From Polytrichum commune (lineage: Eukaryota > Streptophyta > Polytrichopsida > Polytrichales > Polytrichaceae), in assembly GCA_950295325.1 (NCBI GenBank), contig OX485807.1:1614501-1678500 (forward strand): DNA of 64,000 bases, written 5' to 3'. Numbering within the stretch: the stretch's first letter is position 1; the number at the start of each line of letters is the position of its first letter. The notes under the pieces were generated by a model that made no database searches, was not told the DNA's origin, and saw only the letters and a program-made list of their open reading frames with translations. Positions 19,639-31,716 of this stretch are shown piece after piece. The translations under genes and the position numbers were made by a program.

Positions 19639-21588
19639 TTATGGGGGGTCTGGATTGTGGGGGAGTGGTTGGTGGTTTTTAATTCTCCTTTTATGGAGGA
19701 GGATAGACATGGCATATTGTATTGCAATGGTGTTAATATTTTTGAAAGTATTTTTTATGGTGACCATGGGTATTTTGAAATTGGTCTCTAGTGCTTTCAT
19801 AGATAGGATGTGGGTAGTAGCTCTGGCACCAGTAGTGATGACCATAAGTGGTTCGATTTTCCATCCTCTGGAAGCGATACTAGCAATTAGTGGACTGTAT
19901 TTGTTATTTTTTGCTTCAATTGTTTCTGGGGAGAATCTATCATTGCAGTATGTGAATTCAATAAATTGTATGGTGAGGTTAGGGTCAATGTCGCTGGGAG
20001 GGACATTTTGATATGATAATCCCTTAACACAAAGGATATCAGGTCGAAATCTTGCGTTGCAGTGACATCTTTGTGTACTGCATGTGCAGGGGAGTAACCA
20101 GTTGGGGACTGTGTTTTCTTGGGGGTTGTTATTGAAGGTGTCCGCATTCATGAGAGTAAAACATCGAGATTTTTCGGATGAGATTAGGAGCTTCCTAATT
20201 TCCCCAACTGCTTTGTTATGTCTTTTAACTCTAAGTGAGTGTATATGTTGGTGTTTACATGTAAGTAGTACGTGTAACCATGTATCTGGTTCGTTTGAGT
20301 TGCATATGGGGCACGTAATAGTGGAATATCTTTGGTGACCGAAGAACATTTGTTTCCTCGCATTACCCATGTAGGTTCATGTGCGGAATTTAATGAGGCA
20401 TGATTTTTGTTTGTCGGTGATAGCGGGATTTGTCCAAAATTCGTTCGACAACTCTTTGTCTATGTCCACATTTTTTGTCCATTTACAAATGTTGGGGGTT
20501 TGTGTGGCCATGCTTGCTAGGTTCGTTTCCCTATCATATTTTTTAATTTGTTTTTCTAGGAATCTGACTGGGCCTTTGTCTGGAACGTCTTCCATCGAGG
20601 CCCATACGTCTTTTTGGTAATAGTAAGGGGTGGCGTGGGCGTGTTCGTATGAGTGAGTGGCAATTCTGTGTTCTAATTCTAATCCTTCTTTTGCTAGTTT
20701 ATCTGCTTTTTCATTACTGTCAATGTTGACGTGTGCTCTAACTTTGTATAGTGTGATTGGTTGTGTCCGTTTTTGAAGAATTTTTACCATGGAGGCGAGT
20801 GTGGTTTGGTCTGGGTGACTATTATGAAGTGTGGTATGTTTAATTTGTGTGTTAAGTAGGTATAATACATTTAGGCTGTCTGTGAATATGAATGCGGGTT
20901 CGTTAGGATATTGTGTGTTGATAATTCTTAATGTTTTGTGTATAGCAATCATTTCTGCTCGTAATATGTTTTGGTGTCCATGTAATCTTTTGGCGATGTT
21001 TAACCCTTTGGGGTTGTAGATACCATATCCAGCTCTTTCTCTTCTCCATTCCCCAGGGGCTATTTCTTTGGGTTTCATAAAGGAGCCATCAGTGTAGTAG
21101 CTGAATTGGGGGTGGAATTTTAGAGGTAGATTTGTCTGGTAGTTTGGGAGTTGTGGGGTGGGAATGTTATTGTATGGGAGTATATTTGGGTAGTTTGATT
21201 TAGACCATTTTTTACTAGAGTTCACGGTGATGTTTGAAGGGGTGGGTGGTGCAATTTGGGTGTGGCTTTGTAGTATTTGGAGATTATCAGCTATGTCCTT
21301 TAGTAATTTCATTTGTTCATAGGTGCCTATGTTATTGTTTTGGTGGTGGATACAAAATATTTGTAGGGTAGATGATTATTTCCTTGTAATATTGAGTTCG
21401 GGGGGTATTGTGGGTTCTTCATATGTGATCGTATCAGCGGCAAAGTGGGCAATGACGTGTGTGTCCAGGAAAGGACCTTTGTGCGGGTTAGAGTTTTTGT
21501 ACCATTCGCTATCCGGGGATATAAGTATAGTGATTGTATATGGATCATTTTGGGCCGCCATGCGAGCCCAGTGAATGGCTTGTTGTAG
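19639..21588 (-). pseudogene. LINE element 3 pol C-terminus: RNase H, CCHC knuckle and RLE-like nuclease
   Basis: One reading frame of 650 codons from the truncation point to TAA at 19639, broken only by a TAA (21376-21378) and a TGA (20377-20379). It starts with QAIHWARMAA. The RNase H acids are Asp (YYTDGSF), Glu (RAEMIA), Asp (FTDSLN) and Asp (NEKAD). The knuckle is C-P-I-C...H...C. The RLE block reads FRPDILC, IQFIEFTY, then Lys and KY.PL, with the same 27- and 16-residue spacings as in element 2. Despite many substitutions against element 2 these positions are unchanged, which points to selection on the RLE domain in the ancestral element. Confidence 0.87.
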
Positions 21589-21598
21589 GGTTATAGCA
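21589..21598. repeat. Target-site duplication, right copy (LINE element 3)
   Basis: GGTTATAGCA, an exact match to 19058-19067. It marks the 5' truncation point of element 3. Confidence 0.85.
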
Positions 21599-21999
21599 TC
21601 TATACATAACAAACTACAACAATCTATTTATTTTCATTTGATTTCTTTGAGAAATTGACATTTAAACCATTGGCTTTGTACGGGCATCTCCAATATTCAG
21701 AGTGTGCACTTAATGGCTTACTACAAGAAAGGGTGGATGTTTTAGCAAGCCGTTAATATACAACATTAAATACTGCTGGTTGCGAATTTTAGGAGGGAGG
21801 TGCTTATAACACCCCTCCATGTTTATTTTGAACATTGAAATAACAAAATTATATATTAAAAATATTGGATTAAAATGATACATTGTAACATGAAAGTAAT
21901 ACACTCTAGTATAAACCGAGACGTTATATATATAGTTTGGTCAACCTAGAAAGTGAATAGATTTATATACATAAAAAACTATATTCACGCAATAATGTG

Positions 22000-22190
22000 T
22001 GGATGTGAGGTCAATCTAAGCTCTATTATGGAGATAAAAAGCTTGCACTTGGGAGGTCTCGGGTTTGAATTCAAAACTTAGTGAGGCAAGTATGTCATAG
22101 TTGAAGTTTTGGGACCCAAGGGTGGGACTCTTCATTGGAAACCTAAATGATGTGCATGGGTCACTCTAAAATTAAACCCCGTGTGTACGA
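22000..22190 (+). repeat. Possible degenerate tRNA-derived SINE
   Basis: The stretch 'agctctattatgg...gcttgcacttgggaggtctc' followed by GGGTTTGAATTC (22061-22072) resembles the body and B box of plant tRNA-related SINEs (B-box consensus GGTTCGANTCC). The A box is poor and no target duplication was found, so this is only a suggestion. Confidence 0.3.
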
Positions 22191-25100
22191 GAAGTTTATA
22201 GAGAAAAACAAATGTACACATACTAACAACATGCTAGAAAATGGATTCGTGTACTTATACTAGGCTTTCAAGTTAATGCCTCCACTGCATATACATATTA
22301 TAAATCATGCATTAAATAGGCCTCTATCATACATAGATTTTACTTTCATTTTCCAATAAGAAAGTCGTTGAATGTTTTTTCATCCATAGCATGTAGCTCA
22401 ACAATTGTATCAAACAAACAAAGGCAAGAACACAATAACTTAGCCACAATCTGGAGAACAAAACTCAAGGAAGCCCAAAAGCACTCCAAGAGCCTCTAGT
22501 TGTTGACAACCTAGGACCCCAAATGCAAACCCCTAACAACAACATACATGGTAGTCATTAAGGACTATGACCATATGACAATAACTGATGAAAACATGAA
22601 TTGGATGAACTAACACATTTAGTGTCAATTTGACCTCTAGACCTTAGGACCCCCTTTATACATCTACCTTTACTTCAACAAAATTAATATACTTTTTAGA
22701 TGTATACACTATAGAAAAAATAATACCTCTCCCTCATATATACTATATAGGCTAATGCTGCACATAATACCCCTTCTTACTCTCACATAGTTCATATGTG
22801 GTATGAAGAGTCCAACCCCCAAGTAGTGGGACGCAAGAAATTATGATAACATCATTTTTCTTTTACAACCAAAACATTCATATAAATCATTATGATGTCA
22901 CAATCGCTAGCTATTGTGACATGTGAGATTGCAAAAAACATATCTATTTTTATCTTCTTGATGTCCACAAGAGAGAGGCATAAATTTAGTCAATTTAGTG
23001 TGTTTTCCTAAACGGTCATGTCTAAAAAGGCACATGTTTTTTTGCCTTGTTTATTCTTATTGATGACCATAATCTTTTGTAGTCACTAAAAGACAAAGAG
23101 ACTATGCAATTTGACTTGCTATATCTTTTGCATCCTTATTACGATTCTAGCACTTCAAATGACAATTTTCATGACTCTACATTGCTTGTAGAGTCAATTT
23201 TCTTTGATTTTGGCCTCAATTAGAAAAAACATTGTGAAAAGAGGTCAATTAAAATGAGACATTCAATTAGCATGTGATAAACCATGCCATATATTAAGAG
23301 ATATGAAAGAGAAAAGACTATAGAAGGCTATGGTATGATAGGAGTAATTACCACCATACAAAATCAACACATGCCTTGTCGTTGTTATATATAGGCGGTG
23401 TATTTCTCAAGAAAGGGTCTTAGACCATTAAATTTACCTACATCGAACCTCTAATGAAATGAAAATTGACTTGTAAAGGCAAATAATTGTGATGATATTA
23501 AAATCAAAGATTGAATAAGATCCTTTGTAAATGAAATGCACACTAGTTTGTGAAGCATAGCAATTTTGTTGGACATAGAGTAATTCTCTAGTCCATTGTC
23601 TGATTGTTTTTTATGCGTGATTGAAGAACTCTAATTCAATAAGGAGTCTTGATGAATTTATGTGACATTTTCTATGTACAAGTCAATGGTATTTTATTTA
23701 CGTTATGAGAGTTTGATTTCTACACAAAGAGGTTGGATCAATTGTTTGTTGAATGAATAAAGTAAAAACAACAAGAGAGGTTGTGCTTGTGAGCCAATTG
23801 TCTTGCCTATGCCGTGAGTGAACCACTATGATTAATATGCACTTTGTGTTGGTCTCGTAATCCGGGTGAAGTGAGATCTTAGTTACCAAGCTTTAACTTG
23901 CTAGTCAATAATATGGTAGAATATTACACCCAAGTATATGCCTTGGAGGAGAGTTACTTTTGGGACTTATAGGGGATGAAATTATTAGAGGTGATTACCT
24001 TTTGACGTTGCTACAGTTTTTTATTTGAGAGACAATTATATGATTGTGTGATAAAGTTATACATCATGTAGTGGGACAAATAGGGAGTGAGCAAAGATGA
24101 ATCCCTCCTTATTAAGGGAATCCTTGATGTTTATGAGGATCTATGAAGATCTCATTGAGAGCCATTGTCTGGTACGAGTGTTTTGAGTTGTTGAGAGAAT
24201 TAATTGAAACATTGAGTTATTGGTATTAATGAGAGAAAATATTGAGTGAAAAATATAAGATTATGGACTTGGTAAAGACTATGGTCTTTCATAATTCTAG
24301 GGATGAGTGATTGCCTTTAAGAAGAATGTTGTTATGATATGCAAGTGATGTAGTTTGAATCAAAACCAATAAGAAAACAAGAGGAGATGAATGCTTTGGA
24401 GGTCAAGAGGTAATAGTATGGTGCATGTTTAGGTACCTAGTTGTTTTTGTGATTATTGACATGACTGAGGACCTGAACATATGACTGTCTAAGACTAGAG
24501 GTTGTGCAGAGGCCAAGAAGGCAAGATGATTTGATTGTTGATATATCAGTAAGTATCATGCTCTCATTGGATATTGTACAATATTATCACTCTAAAATGC
24601 TAAGACTATTGCCTAGATCAATAGTGAGTTGAGAGATGGCCACAATTGCATGTACTATTGTGAAAGTATATAAAACTTTACCCTATAAATCATCATCCAA
24701 TTGCCAATTCAAAACTGAAACAACTTGGAATAATCATGTGATTGTCTTAATAAGACTCATCTCAGACACCTAGGAGATGATGTAAGAGTCACCTTTTAAG
24801 TCTTCCATGAGTATTACCCTGGTTTTTTGTCCTATCCAAAATCCTTACTACTTTGCTAAATAAAAGATAATATATCCACATTCCATGGAACTATCACGCA
24901 AAAAGATAATTAGTGCAAAATGTACACAAGAGGGCCACATGCCTTAGAACGTCATTGTATAATGACTTTGGTTTCAAACATGTATTGGTGGTGGGCGAAC
25001 CTAGGCTTCATTTGAGCAAATTCCAAATGCATAGAAGGTGACACAAATGCAGTGTTATTAAGAGAGAGAGAGACTCTTTCATTTTATTTAGTGTGGGTTT

Positions 25101-25934
25101 AAATGATGTGCCATCAAATTAGGGTGACCCACTTCAATTGAAGATTTATTGGGGGGGGGGGGAATAAAATAGCCCAATAAAATAATTGCCATATGCATGC
25201 ATTACTGCATGGGATCCGCTAAATGGTCAACACTTTCAAAGGAACAATATCTTTAAAATTCTCGAGATGCTTGTCATGCTTTGGTGCCAATGCTACTTGA
25301 CATGAATAATATGTTTTATATCTTTATTTGTGGTGAAGTGTGTGCTTGCAGGTTAAAGCCCAGGTTAAACTATTAAAGGTGTTGTACACTACAGCAATTT
25401 CTCTATTTTGCAGGTAGTGTTCTACTATAATGTATATGACATGAAATCCTGAGACAACTAAATTAGTGACAAAAGATCCAACAATAAAGAAGCCCATACC
25501 AAATAGAAGAAAGGATTTAGTCATTTAATGTTCCCAAAAGGCTCAATTCAAACTTCTTTTTCGTCCACTTAACTTTATGATCATGCGAACATAATTTCAA
25601 GGATAAGGAGTCCAGGAGAAATTCCGGTGGATAAGGACTCCAACTGTGTGGGGGTGGTAACTAGGTTAAATGATAAGGCTTGCAGTTGATAGAACAGACA
25701 GTAAAAACACAGACAGGTGCTGAGACTGATTGAGATTGGGCTGTGTGCAGCTCAATAAGGTAGACAAGTTTTATTTGGATACGTTTCGCTCTGCATCCAC
25801 TTCTCGTTGGATACAAAACATGCAATTACAGTAAGCTACTGCAAGATGATTAGCAAATCCAAATCGTGACTGTAGCCATTTGTCTCATAATTGTCCAAGC
25901 TCATATGAATATCTTATTCATTATCAAAGTGAAG

Positions 25935-25937
<3 letters not shown>

Positions 25938-25982
<45 letters not shown>
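25938..25982. repeat. (GA)n microsatellite
   Basis: About 22 uninterrupted GA units, 0.9 kb upstream of the CSP41b start codon. GA tracts can bind BBR/BPC-type factors in plants, but at this distance no regulatory claim is made. Confidence 0.95.
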
Positions 25983-25984
<2 letters not shown>

Positions 25985-26878
25985 ACTACTGTAGTGTTGG
26001 GGTGAATGAGGGATATCTAAATTTGAGTGGTGTGTTTTTGTGCCTGGATCTAAGAACAAATACCAATAAGACATGTCTAAAAGAGATTGGACTACGTGTT
26101 CAGAATTTACTAACCATTATGGGTTCAATAGTGAACATAACTGAAGAGCTTATATGATCGTTTAATGAGATTGTCTTTTCTTCTCACTTGATATTGAATA
26201 AAAACATTCATATAAGCTCAAAAAACTTAAGGAAATAGCTCTAGGCACGATTTGGAAATTTTGCTAATCATTTTGCACTAATTGTGTGTTTTGTAGCCAA
26301 CGAGAAGTGGGGGCATATCGAAAAAATGCATGACTGAGGGCTAGATTACTGATTAGCTCATAGATAATAGTCTTGAAATTATGGATGATATTGCGCATGC
26401 ATGGATGAAACATTCTCACAAATGGTCGGAACCCTTATGCTCTTGGATGAGCAATCCACTATGGTCCACTTACCATATGAGATCTTGAAGGTGTTGCCGT
26501 AACATTACTCAGTTGATGATCTGTGTTCAAGTGCCTTGACTTTAGATTCGGTCTGAAGCACTGGGATTCTGGCATCCGGAGGTTTTAATCTCGAATCTAC
26601 TGCGGGGTCATGAACACAACTCATCAGCTGACTAATGTTACGGGTGTGCAAAGTAAAGAAATGAAACAAAGAATAGAAATACTGCAGGTGTGAAAGGGGA
26701 GGTGGTGATTGCGGGACACGAGTGGATGTCGAGCGAGACACTCCGCAGCCACCCAACCCACAATCATCTCCTCACAATCCTTTGGCATTCTCATCTCTAG
26801 AAGTGCTTTGAAGAATCTCTCTTCCCATTCCCACCAGAATTTGTGAGCTCGATTGCTGCAGTCTCCGAATTGGCAGCC

Positions 26879-29800
26879 ATGGCCGCCGCGCACCAGGCCA
26901 TCCTCGCAGCTGCGCCCGCGACCTCTCTCTCCTCACTCTCGAGAGCCTCCGCAGGCCACAACAATCCCACCTCCGCTCGCACCAGCTTGCCCCTCTTCGG
27001 CTCCTCCTTCACTGCCTCCGTCGCCGGCCTCCGCCTCGACAGCAATGCCGCCCTCGCTCTCACCAAGGTGGGCCTCTTTCTCCACCTCTTAATTTTGTGG
27101 TTTCGGTTTCTGTACCTTGCGCATTGCCTGTAGATTGTGTACTAGGGGCGAGAATCCGTGGTGTGTTGTGGATTGAATCATCACAAGAAGAAATGCCACC
27201 CGGTTCTCCGCTGTGAAATCTCATGTCAGGATTTGTGGATAATTGGTCGTCCTGTGAAAATGCGTCCATAATCAGCAGATGTTCATTTTTGAAGTCATGC
27301 ATTTATTTGTTCGAGTGCAATTTCTCCCTCAAATATTCGGACGCTGTGGCATAGATTTCTCCTGCGGCTTACTTATTGGCGTTTTGAGGAGGAAATGTGG
27401 CACCCTTACCTTTAAGGAACCAGTCGAATCCGCAGATAACATTCTTAAGCTTTGTGATCTCGTTCTCTTTCTGTTTAGACTCAATGAACAAATCTCCAAG
27501 AATCCGGGTGCTCATTTCTACGAATAAATGCAAGATATGGTCAAGTGATATGCTTTGACAAGCTCTTAGTAGTCCTCACCCCATTATGAGCCTATCTTAG
27601 ACGTGAAGCCTTCACACATTCTCAGATTAAAGTTTAAAATTGCACAATGGTCTCTTACAAGGCTCTTCGCTTGTATATAAGTGGCTTTGATTCCCGGTCC
27701 TACGGAACACTCTTATGAAGCTTAATATTGTCAGAGACTCCCTTGGTGGCGGATGTTGACATTTTTCGTAAACTCTTGAAGTTATGAAGTGATTGGTGAT
27801 TTTGGATTTTGGGTTGGTTGGGAGCTCTTGGTGGCGAATTTGGACGTATGGTGAAGTGCGAGAAATGGCAGTTAGTAGGTGGTGGGATTTCATTGTGTTC
27901 AGTCGGGGCGAATGTGGAATTGGTCACGCAGAGCACTCTTATGAAGCTTAATTATGTTACAGACTCCCTTGGTTGCGGAAGTTTTCATGAACTTTTGAAC
28001 TTCTGAACTGATTGGTGATTTCGGATTTTGTACTGGTTGGGAGGGTTTGGTTGCGAATTGTTTTCTTTCTTTTTAGAATCAATGAAACAAATCTCCAAGA
28101 ATCTGAGTTCCTCACTCTACGAATGAATGCAGAGCATATTTAAGTGGCAACCTCTGACAAGCTCCTATTTGACTATGAAGTGATCGAATTGATATATTAC
28201 AAGCCTATCTCAAGACGTATAGCCTTCACACATTTTCAGGTTAAAGCTAAAAATTGCACAAAAGTCTCTTACACGACCGTAGTTTGATGAAAATGGCATT
28301 GATTCCCGGTCCCACGGAAGACTTTCATGAAGCTTAACGTTGCTACAGACTCCCTTGGGTGGCGTATATTGACATTTTTTGTACACTTTGGAAATCTGAA
28401 GTGAATGATGATTTCGGATTTCGGGTTGGTTGGGAGCGCTTGGTAGCGAATCTGGGTATTTTGTGTGGTGAAAGTGTGGGAATTGGTAGTGGGTTGTGGG
28501 AATTCATTGCGTTGGGTTCTGGAGAATATGGGTACTCGTTTGTGGCGAACTCAGTGTGGTTGGTTGTGGCGATAGGCTTTGGGCGTGGACGTAGCCATTA
28601 GGAAGGAAGGACGCAGCAATGTGCGTCGCGCGGTGGTCTCTGCGTCTGCGTCTGCCGTGGAGCCCCAGAAGATTCTCATGATGGGCGGGACTCGCTTCAT
28701 CGGTCTCTTCTTAGCTCGCGAGCTCGTGAAGGCAGGGCACGAGGTACCAACATTTCTCACCGTGAATTCGCTCCTGTACATGGTCGCAGTTTTCTGTGAC
28801 GCAATTTGACACTCAAAAGTTGTGGCAATTTGTAGGTGACATTGTTCACCCGGGGCAAGGCACCAGTCACCCAGCAGCTGCCAGGGGAATCCGACCAAGA
28901 ATTTGCCGACTATTCATCGAAGGTGAGCTGTTTGCTATCGACGAACTACCATACGAGTCGATTTGACACAAATGAACCCCTGTTTTTGTTGTTAAAAGTG
29001 CCACATGTCATGATTTGATCGGGTGTCACCTCTTCAAAGATTACGTGGAGATTGAATCTAGGCAGAGACGTGCTCCATCAACTTTTGCGCTGACATCCAA
29101 TTGCATCAACAATGCCTGGCCATGAATGGCACGAGTTGCTGAAGCTTTACTTCCGTGATGTGTGCCATTCACGCAGGTTAAACACATTCAGGGCGACCGG
29201 CAAGACTACGAGGGACTAAAGGAGAAGCTCCAGGGCACAGGCTTCCAAGTCGTCTATGACATCAACGGTATTTATTCTCTTGCCGCCGCAATCTTTCTTG
29301 TGAATGTCTTTAATGACAATCAATTCTGAATACACTTGCAATATTCTTCACCCAGGTTGTCACAGACTTCCATTCACAGCCTGATATGTGCACATGAATC
29401 CACACGACTCTGAGCGTGCATTCCCTACTTCAATTGGGTTGTGGCCACGTTTTCCCTGACATTGGTGTGATTTGTATTCACAGTGACCACTTTCATGCGT
29501 GCTTTCTTATACACTTATGTGTAACTTCGGAAGTTCTAGATTGGCAAGCTTCTTCTTGTGAGTAAAATATGTCAATCTAGGCCTTTACTAAGTGAATGCC
29601 TTTGATGATTGTGCAGGAAGAGAGGGAAAGGAGGTGGAGCCTATCTTGGAAGCTCTCCCAGGTCTTCAGCAGTAAGTTGTCTCAAATCTCTCAAGTCAAT
29701 TCTTGGGCTGATAGTTTTCGTTAGGGCATCAATCGTTGAGGATGTGGTGTGAGGATCCTTGCACAGTTGCACCGGGAGATCATCAATGAGACGGTATATC

Positions 29801-31716
29801 GTAGCTGAGGAAACTAACTGCGGTGGATAGTTATCAAAAGTGAACCTATTTCAGCCCTTTGAAGATGCTTAAGGGTTCTTAATAGCTCTCATTCCCTTAC
29901 ACTGCTGATGCAGGTACATTTTCTGCTCATCAGCAGGGGTTTACCTCAAGTCTGATCAACTGCCACACTTTGAGGTATTTTCAGCTGATATCTTCTCAAA
30001 ATACAAGTGTCCAGCGTTTACTGTTGAGTCTGTGTTGATACATATCCTTTAGGGTTTGACATTTTCTCAATGCCAACTCAACCTTTACCTAATGATTCAT
30101 TTCACACTGACTCAACACATAATTCAACCTTTTAGATCTTGAAACTATAAATTATAGAAAGTGAGGGCTAAGAGTGCAACCTTATGTTTGATAGGTACTG
30201 ATTCCAAGTTGTCGTTTATGTGATTAAATTTATGTGAAATCAGAGTTGATGTATGAATCTAGAGTTTTGTGATGTTATGTTGTTGTCGTGTACATTCGGT
30301 AGGCGTGTTCGTGATGCTTTCTCTAAGCCAGTTGCATATTGCTGCTGGTAGCCCGGTATCATAATTGTGTGGTTTTTTGGGCAGGTTGACGCTGTGGACC
30401 CCAAGAGCCGACACAAAGGCAAGTTGGACACAGAGACTCTCTTGCAGAGCAAAGGAACTCCCTGGACTTCGATTAGACCTGTGTACATCTACGGGCCTCT
30501 CAACTACAACCCAGTCGAGGAGTGGTTCTTCCAGCGCCTGAAGGAAGGTCGCCCCATTCCTGTCCCCGGCTCCGGGATGCAAATCACCCAACTGGGACAT
30601 GTCAAGGTAGGCGTCTCAACGTCTCTTATACCTACTGTTCTGCAACAAAATTGACTTCTGTAATTTCTGCTACGATTATTCTGTGATTCTCAAAGGGTCA
30701 AGTGAGAGAACTGGAGAGATTCATAGTGAAATCCATAGCAGGTAGATTTCACCAAGAAATTGAGTTAGTTGTGGATTTCTGTCCTCTGTGTCCACATACC
30801 GCAAGTTCAGGTGGCAAATGTAAAAGTTTCCACGCAGGGCTGATATTGAAGTCTCGGGAAACAGTTATGGGCTTCTTTCCAGTATAAGAATAGTGGTGTG
30901 TTACCTTCTGTGCTCCCCAGTGTTAGTTTGATCATTTTAGTTACCACTCTGCCATTTGGCGCTAATAGCTCTTTGATGGTATTTGCAGGACTTGGCCACT
31001 GCATTCGTGAAGGTTTTGAAAAATGAGAAAGCTTACGGTCAGGTGTACAACATCAGTGGCTCCAAATATGTCACATTTGATGGCATTGCGAAAGCATGTG
31101 CTAAGGTGTGAATCTTTGTCTTGATTTTTGCAGGACCACTTCTAGAACACTCTTTTCGGTATACCCGCATTGCTAAATCCATTGAACCGAGAGTGGAGAA
31201 ATTTCTTTTGATATTTATTGCTTGAATGTCTATGTGGACAGGCCGGGGGCTTCCCAGAGCCTCAATTGGTGCACTACAACCCCAAGGAATTCGACTTTGG
31301 AAAGAAGAAAGCTTTTCCTCTGCGAGATCAGGTAGAGTGATTTATGTTCACTAGTGCATTCATGTTGTCTCGTCATTGACTACTTTTGCAGATGATTTGC
31401 ACGTCGTTGGCATCAGTCATCTATTGGTAATTTCTGGATCAGGAAGTTGGGCAATTGGTACACATTCATCATTTGAACTCTGATTGTACCCTAAATGTTC
31501 TATTGATAATTGGTGGCCTTTGTGCAGCATTTCTTCACTTCCATTGAGAAATCTGTGTCTGAATTGGACTGGGCCCCTGAATTCGGCCTTGTGGAGGGCC
31601 TCACTGATTCATACAACCTTGACTTTGGCCGGGGAACTTTCCGTAAAGCGGCCGACTTCTCCACTGATGACATGATTCTTGAGAAATTAGGCGTGAAGAG
31701 TGCTGTACCTGCTTAA
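26879..31716 (+). CDS. CSP41B: Chloroplast stem-loop binding protein CSP41b-like (ten exons)
   Basis: Chloroplast RNA-binding protein of the extended SDR (NAD-epimerase-like) family. In Arabidopsis CSP41b binds and stabilises chloroplast transcripts and ribosomal RNA. Exons with GT-AG borders: 26879-27067, 28576-28743, 28836-28922, 29177-29267, 29617-29671, 29914-29974, 30385-30606, 30989-31105, 31242-31331, 31528-31716; total 1269 nt, 422 aa. The ATG has a good context (gcagccATGGcc). Exon 1 gives an Ala/Ser-rich transit peptide. Exon 2 holds the Rossmann motif (MMGGTRFIG). Later exons carry LPGESDQEFAD, VVYDING, YIFCSSAGVYLKSD, DPKSRHKGKL, RPVYIYGPLNYNPVEEW, KYVTFDG, GGFPEP and GLTDSYNLDFGRGTFRK, all near-identical to the family. 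It is longer than the 378-aa Arabidopsis protein, mostly at the N-terminus. It looks intact and functional. Confidence 0.96.
27480..28455 (+). repeat. Duplicated segments inside CSP41b intron 1
   Basis: Intron 1 (27068-28575) contains an imperfect direct duplication. About 27480-27850 resembles about 28080-28455 (shared words: caatgaa.caaatctccaagaat, ctctacgaat..atgca, atgaagcttaa, cagactcccttgg, ttggttgggag). A third, partial copy of the 3' half lies at about 27929-28056. These repeats explain the unusual length of this intron. No splice site or ORF seems to come from them. Confidence 0.75.

Larger units (their letters stand above)
19068..21588 (-). mobile_element. LINE element 3: 5'-truncated copy (RNase H to RLE) with a nested MITE
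   Basis: A 2521-bp insertion bounded by a perfect 10-bp target-site duplication (19058-19067 and 21589-21598). On the minus strand it starts just before RNase H (5' truncated) and encodes RNase H, zinc knuckle and RLE-like domain, then a 3' UTR. The UTR ends in a hairpin (19092-19112) and an (ATT)n tail. A 340-bp MITE (19227-19566) with its own 8-bp target duplication sits inside the 3' UTR, so the MITE is younger. Same family type as element 2, but well diverged. Confidence 0.88.
21599..26878. other. Intergenic stretch upstream of the CSP41b gene, no gene seen
   Basis: AT-rich DNA with only short random open frames. It contains a possible tRNA-derived SINE (about 22000-22190), a G12 run at about 25151-25162 without the MITE's CTCGGG terminus, and a (GA)n microsatellite at 25938-25982. 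The last few hundred bases should hold the CSP41b promoter and 5' UTR, but I see no convincing TATA box to annotate. Confidence 0.55.

Noticed and set aside
19031-21612. Alternative target duplication for LINE element 3 (tctataacatag / tctatacataac)
   Set aside because: Imperfect and not adjacent to the tail; the 10-bp GGTTATAGCA match abuts both element ends.
25151-25162. G12 run resembling a MITE end
   Set aside because: It lacks the CTCGGG terminus, the following AGT and an 8-bp repeat, and no internal MITE sequence follows.
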